NCBI GenBank assembly: GCA_948144175.1
Contig: CANXME010001290.1
Coordinates: 634,501-698,500 of the forward strand
DNA: 64,000 nt
Reading direction: 5' to 3'
Origin: Closterium sp. NIES-65
Lineage: Eukaryota > Streptophyta > Zygnematophyceae > Desmidiales > Closteriaceae
The first letter of the stretch is position 1. Every line of letters starts with the position of its first letter. Positions 59,901-64,000 of the stretch are shown here, in pieces. The translations under genes and the position numbers were made by a program. The notes under the pieces are model-generated. The model was given only the letters and a program-made list of their open reading frames with translations, searched no databases and was not told where the DNA came from.

Positions 59901-62900
59901 ACCCGCCCCCCTTAGCTGAGCCTGTCGAGGTCACTAGCGTCTGAGGTGCTGCTGGGGGTGGTACTGCTCAAGGTGCTGCGTCTGGAGGTGCTGAGCCACG
60001 TCGTGCGGTGCTGGAGGTTGAGGTGCTTGAGGGTGCTGAGCCGGTGCGTGAGGTGCTGGAGGGTGCGGAGCCTGGGGGTGCTGAGCCGGTGCGTGAGGTG
60101 CTAGAGAGCGCGGAGCCTGAGGGTGCTGTGCCGGTGCGAGAGGTCCTGGAGGGTGCAGAGCCTGAGGGTGCTGGACCGGTTACTCGCCGGCCCCTTACAC
60201 CAGCGGAGCTGCGAGAGTGGTTTGCGGTTCGTCAGCGACTGCGGAGGCGTCCTGGAGGTGGCGGTACTGCAGTTAGTGCTGGAGACACTGGTGCTACCGC
60301 AGGCCCTGGAGGTGCTCGTACCGGGGGTACTCGAGGTGCCGAGGCCGGTAGTTGTGGGGGTGCTGCTGGAGGTGCTGCTGGAGCTGCCGGTGGAGCTGGT
60401 GGTGCTACTGTTGGTGATGCAGGGGGTGCTACTGGAGCTGGTGGAGCTGCTGCATCTGCTGGTGGTGGTTCTGCTGGCTCTGGGGGTGCTGGAGCTCCTG
60501 GAGGTGCTGCTAGAGCTGCCGGTGGAGCTGGTGGTGCTACTATTGGGGCTGGTGGAGCTGCTGGTGGTGGTACTGCTGGCTTTGGGGGTGCTGGAGCTGC
60601 TGGAGGTGCTGCTGCTGGCTCAAGGGGTGCTGAGCGACCACGGCCGTACTACGTTCCGCTCCTTGAGCAGGTTCTTGGCCTCCCGCCTTCTCCTGCTCCC
60701 CCCCCTTCCTTAGAGTGTCCACCGCCTGTCCTGTCACCGTCACAGCTACAGCCCACCTCCCCACTGCCTGCTCCGTCTCCTTACGCTGGTCCGACTGGAG
60801 GTCTTACTGAGCGTCGTGAGCCTGCGTCTCGTCCTGCGTCGCCTCTCCGTGTTGCTCGCACTGGTGCTCGTGGTTTGCGTCAGCGTTCTCCTCCTGTCCC
60901 TGGTACACACCGGATGTCTCTGCGTCCTTCCACTGCTCCTCAGCGTGTCCCTCTACCGTCTCCTCCTGAGTCCTCTCTTCCTGCCCTTGCTGACCCAGAG
61001 TCTGATTCCCTTCGTGCTGCTAGTCCCATTGTCACGCGTCTCCTAGCTACTATTGTCACTGACCCTTCCTTTGAGTCTGCTGCTGCGTCTGCGCTAGTTG
61101 CCGAGCTTGTAGACTTTGCTGCTCGTTGTCGTCTAGACTACATTGCCAGGCTTGTTGCTCAGTCTGAGTCTGTCTGTCCTCCGTCCGTCGGGGGTGAGTG
61201 TGCCCTTGGCACGGACGTCCTTGAGGACAGGCAAGAGGAGGTTCAGTGTTTGGCTGCTGCTTCACCTCATCTCGTGTCCATGGTGCTTGCCCCTTGAGGG
61301 AGACCCAGATGCACTTGACATCCCGACTCCGCGCTCTTACGCAGAGGCGGTAGAGTGTCCCTACTCCTCTCAGTGGCAGGCAGCCATGGATGTAGAGATG
61401 GCTTCCTGGAAGTCCACACGCACCTACGTCGACGAGGTTCCCCCTCCTGGGGCGAACATCGTCAGTGGCATGTGGATCTTCAGGGTGAAGCGGCCGCCGG
61501 GCTCTCCGCCTGTCTTCAAGGCGCGGTACGTGGCTCGTGGTTTCAGTCAGCGACAGGGAGTTGACTACTTTCAGACCTTCTCTCCCACCCCGAAGATGAC
61601 CACTCTTTGGGTACTACTGCACGTCGCTGCTCAGCGTGACTATGAGCTTCACTCCCTTGACTTCAGCACAGCTTTCTTGCAGGGCAGCATGCACGAGGAG
61701 ATCTGGCTGCGCCGCCCACCTGGCTTCACTGGGTCGTTTTCCCCTGGTACCCAGTGGAGCCTCCGGCGGACAGTCTACAGTCTCCACCATGCACCTCGTG
61801 AGTGGCACGACACACTGAGGACTACACTTGCGGCTCTTGGGTTTGCTCCTTCCACTGCTGACCCATCGCTGTTTCTACACACCGACACTTCGCTGCCGCC
61901 GTTCTACATCCTCGTGTACGTTGACGACTTGGTCTTTGCTACTGGTGACACTGAGGCACTGACTCTAGTGAAGTCGGAGCTGCAGAAAAGACACACGTGC
62001 ACAGACCTGGGTGAGCTACGCAGCTATCTTGGCTTGCAGATCACTCGGGACAGAGCACGCCGCACCATCACTCTGACCCAGTCACACATGGTGCAGTAGG
62101 TCCTTCAGCGCTTCGACTTCCAGTTCTCCTCGCCACAGTCCACTCCTCTGCCTACTGGTCACTCGCTCTTAGCTCTGCCTTCGGATGAGTCCGTAGAGCC
62201 GAGTAGCCCGTATCCAGAGCTTGTGGGCTGCCTCATGTACCTGATGACCTGCACTCGCCCTGACCTCGCTTACCCTCTTAGCATCCTGGCACGCTACGTT
62301 GCGCTCGGGAGACACCTTCCAGAGCACTGGAAGGCAGCTAAGAGGGTGTTGCGTTACTTGTGCAGTACGTCAGGCATGGGGCTCGTGCTTGGAGGACGGG
62401 GTCCAGTTGTCCTCACTGGTCACGCAGACGCTTCTTGGGTTGACGACTTGTCTACACAGCGGTCGTCACAGGGTTACACCTTCAGCCTTGGCTCCAATTC
62501 TGTCTCTTGGCGGTCTACCCGCTCTTCTTCTGTTCTCAGCTCTAGTTGTGAGGCTGAGATCTACGCAGGGGCCATGGCTACACAGGAGTTGCGTTGGCTC
62601 ACCTACATGCTGACCGACCTGGGCGAGGCGCCTCGTTCTCCTCCAGTTCTGTACGTCGATAACAAGGCAATGCTTGCCTTGTGTCCCGAACAGAGATTGG
62701 ACCAGAGAACGAAGCACATCGCCCTTCGCTACTTCCTTGCTAGGGAGCTGCAGGAGCGTGGTCAGCTTTGTCTTGCCTACATAGCCTCTCATTCCAACAC
62801 TGCTGATGTGTTCACCAAGGCGCTTCCGCCTCGTGACCATCAGCGCTTCTGTACTGCACTTGGCCTTGTTCCTGTGTCTTCTCACTTACTTACTTCTTGA
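56978..62900 (+). pseudogene. copia I gag-pol (few lesions)
   Basis: Gag from 56978, poly-Gly with inserted Ser/Thr (about 57770-57970), TAG at 58013 (Gln position). The zinc cluster C-X13-C-X3-H-X4-C is at 58067-58140. Protease L-D-S-G-A-S is at 58450. HHCC lies near 58870-59020. Integrase has M-D-V-W-G-P (59091) and H-S-D-R-G-G-E-F (59295); the catalytic Glu block reads N-G-V-A-K-R-R in place of N-G-x-A-E-R, so the catalytic Glu is Lys here and in H. TAG at 59894, TGA near 59941, linker 60000-60620, a one-base insertion making TGA at 61295, RT Y-V-D-D (61917), TAG at 62097, RNase H to 62900. Most stops are CAG-to-TAG. Confidence 0.92.
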
Positions 62901-63121
62901 CCTTGCCTGTACTGTGATCTATATTGTATACCAGCACTTGTTAGGTAGTGATCACTGTGCTGTTGCCTTCGCATTTATATACCTCTGCATGTGGACTGGC
63001 CTTGTGGCCCTTTGCTTGTGCTAAGATTGTTTGGTGATGTTGTGACCCACCCTGAGCTTGCTTTGCTTTTCTTGACTGGTCTTGTGACCCCTTGTTCTCC
63101 CCCACTTTGCCTATGGGGGTG
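62901..63121 (+). other. 3' untranslated region and purine tract of copia I
   Basis: Resembles that of C and G (TGCATGTGGACTGGCC, TTTGC pentamers, CTCCCCCACTTTGCC) but with a diverged first part. Ends CTATGGGGGTG. Confidence 0.75.
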
Positions 63122-63254
63122 TGTCAAATTGTATATATACCATATATGTTTAGGCTGTAGTGGGGTAGCCAATATGGGGTACAGCCCTTTCTAGGGTTTC
63201 ATATTTGTACCCAACTCTTTCACAGTTCATTCATTCCTTTTCACTCTTTTGATA
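63122..63254 (+). repeat. 3' LTR of copia I
   Basis: 133 bp, then AAAAT. Confidence 0.93.
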
Positions 63255-63675
63255 AAAATACATGGTAACCTGCTGCCAGGCGCGCTCGGGCAGTGGTATC
63301 GGCTGCAACTGACCCGCCTTTCTTTTTCGCGAGCTATTCATCACCTTACATGTAGGACACGAGCCCACGTGGTGTTGTACATCAGTCAACAGCTCCGGCC
63401 AGTAGTAATACCGCTGCAGTTGCTGTTGCATTCTTTCTACCCCAAAGTGACCCGAGGTAATCCCGTCGTGTGCCTCTAGCAGTAACAGTTCCCTCAGTAG
63501 TGAGTACGCGGGTACCCAAATGCAGTTGGTGCTTGTTTTTACGTAATAGACGCCTTTTGCTTCTGCTAGTTGCTGTGAATTTCCAGTCGTGAGAAATGGG
63601 TTGGTACTGTATCCATGGGTGAATTGGCCTGCTAACAGTGGGTTGGTTTGGGCGAGTGGGATGGCGTGGAGTTGG
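63255..63675 (-). pseudogene. gypsy J post-RNase H region and integrase zinc-binding domain
   Basis: On the minus strand: a stretch equivalent to L-A-Q-T-N-P...F-T-H-G-Y (63630-63660, homologous to D at 27650), then G-H-F-G-V-E-R-M, Y-Y-W-P-E-L and S-C-P-T-C-K (63340-63440), the HHCC domain. Continues into the core at 56191. Cut at the other end by a TRIM. Confidence 0.85.
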
Positions 63676-64000
63676 TGTCAGTAGATCTGCACTGTGGATG
63701 CCCGATTGATCCTGGAGAGGGTTACAGGCGCGTTCGCTTGGGGGGTTATGGGCGCACTGACCCGCTACTGAAACAAGCCTTTTATCCCAATGGTCTAGTG
63801 GTTGGGATTCTGACATGGTATCAGAGCGGTCTCGGGTTCGATTCCCGATGTATGCACATGTAGGCCGGTGCCGCTGTGCTTAGTCTTCGGCCTCTCAGTG
63901 TGGGGGGGTGTCAGTAGATCTGCACTGTGGATGCCCGATTGATCCTGGAGAGGGTTATAGGCGCGTTCGCCTGGGGGGTTATGGGCGCACTGACCCGCTA
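63676..64000 (+). mobile_element. Tandem TRIM-like element, right edge of window
   Basis: LTR 63676-63815 (140 bp, TGTCAGTAGATC to GGGATTCTGACA), internal 63816-63908 (93 bp), second LTR from 63909, cut by the window end. Primer site TGGTATCAGAGC at 63816, purine tract GTGTGGGGGGG before the second LTR. The two LTRs differ at only about two positions over the visible 92 bp. No coding capacity. Inserted in gypsy J. Confidence 0.85.
63785..63852 (+). other. tRNA-like structure at the TRIM LTR/primer-site junction (copy 2)
   Basis: A box TGGTCTAGTGG, and B box GGTTCGATTCC, a full match to the tRNA consensus. Hairpins ATCCCAA/TTGGGAT, TCTGA/TCAGA with 7-base loop CATGGTA, and TCGGG/CCCGA with loop TTCGATT. 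The LTR end (TGACA) and primer site (TGGTATCAG) form the anticodon-arm analogue. No matching acceptor stem. Confidence 0.65.

Larger units (their letters stand above)
56192..63254 (+). mobile_element. Ty1/copia element I (7.06 kb), distinct subfamily
   Basis: LTRs 56192-56324 and 63122-63254 (133 bp, 5 differences, about 96% identical) with a perfect AAAAT duplication (56187-56191 and 63255-63259). LTR ends TGTCAAATTG...TTTTGATA, so the 3' terminus is TA. The protein is clearly related to A, C and G but diverged (gag M-A-T-L-W-V-L-S-F-D). Removing it rejoins the gypsy J integrase frame exactly. Confidence 0.95.

Noticed and set aside
56978..62900. Reassigned genetic code with UAG read as Gln, as in some ulvophyte algae
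   Set aside because: Several stops are at Trp codons (17534, 15752, 36611) and others are TGA or TAA or frameshifts. The copies also show normal decay, so ordinary mutation explains them better.
63785..63852. A functional tRNA gene
   Set aside because: D-, anticodon- and T-arm-like hairpins exist but no acceptor stem pairs, the loop lacks the usual T33, and it is always embedded in the TRIM LTR/primer site.

Overview
This is a eukaryotic window with no ordinary host gene that I can see. Everything I can identify is transposable-element sequence, in several layers of nesting. The organism is probably plant-lineage (streptophyte). The evidence is many Ty1/copia elements primed by an initiator-tRNA-Met-type site (TGGTATCAGAGC and variants), a Ty3/gypsy chromovirus, TRIM-like miniature LTR elements and a short TIR element. 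GC-rich coding and copia gag proteins with very long poly-Gly tracts make me think of a charophyte alga or other early-diverging streptophyte, but the sequence alone does not settle the species. I label the elements A to N.

Left half (1-49247): bases 1-602 are a copia RNase H tail, followed by an LTR-like or foldback arm (E). Gypsy chromovirus D then runs from its 5' LTR (812-1153) to its 3' LTR (48215-49093). It has been blown up to about 48 kb by insertions. (i) Copia A (1205-24007) sits in D's leader with TSD ATTAT/ATCAT. A itself contains a solo LTR (3545-4410), an inverted copia B (5242-12418) and a very young copia C (16305-23743; identical LTRs, TSD AACTG). (ii) A solo LTR, N (26059-26420), sits in D's reverse transcriptase. 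(iii) A composite (27858-39870, TSD ACACA) sits at the D RNase H/integrase border. It consists of a tandem TRIM, copia F with a gag-only element L (29614-35284) inside it, and an inverted LTR M. (iv) Copia G (40675-48205, TSD GGGGG) sits in D's polypurine tract. (v) A TIR element (48304-48828) sits in D's 3' LTR. Removing the insertions brings the D reading frames back together, which is strong support for this map.

Right half (49248-64000): a second gypsy, J, lies on the minus strand and is split by a mosaic 5'-truncated copia H (49775-54410), a 1.28-kb non-coding LTR element K (54678-55956, TSD AACTG) and a nearly complete copia I (56192-63254, TSD AAAAT). At the right edge J is interrupted by a second tandem TRIM (63676-64000+).

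The full-length copia elements share one plan: a short LTR of about 120-135 bp, a tRNA-Met-type primer site followed by a conserved hairpin and GGGCCCACC box, a roughly 1-kb GC-rich minisatellite leader, and a single gag-PR-IN-RT-RH frame of about 1,975 codons. Gag carries an unusual C-X13-C-X3-H-X4-C cluster, and a GAEPG-repeat linker lies between integrase and RT. The most interesting signals are RNA-level. One is a tRNA mimic (A box, B box, three hairpins with compensatory changes) at the LTR/primer-site junction of the TRIM. The other is a covarying hairpin plus palindromic GGGCCC box downstream of the copia primer site. Several chimeric junctions look like reverse-transcription template switches.
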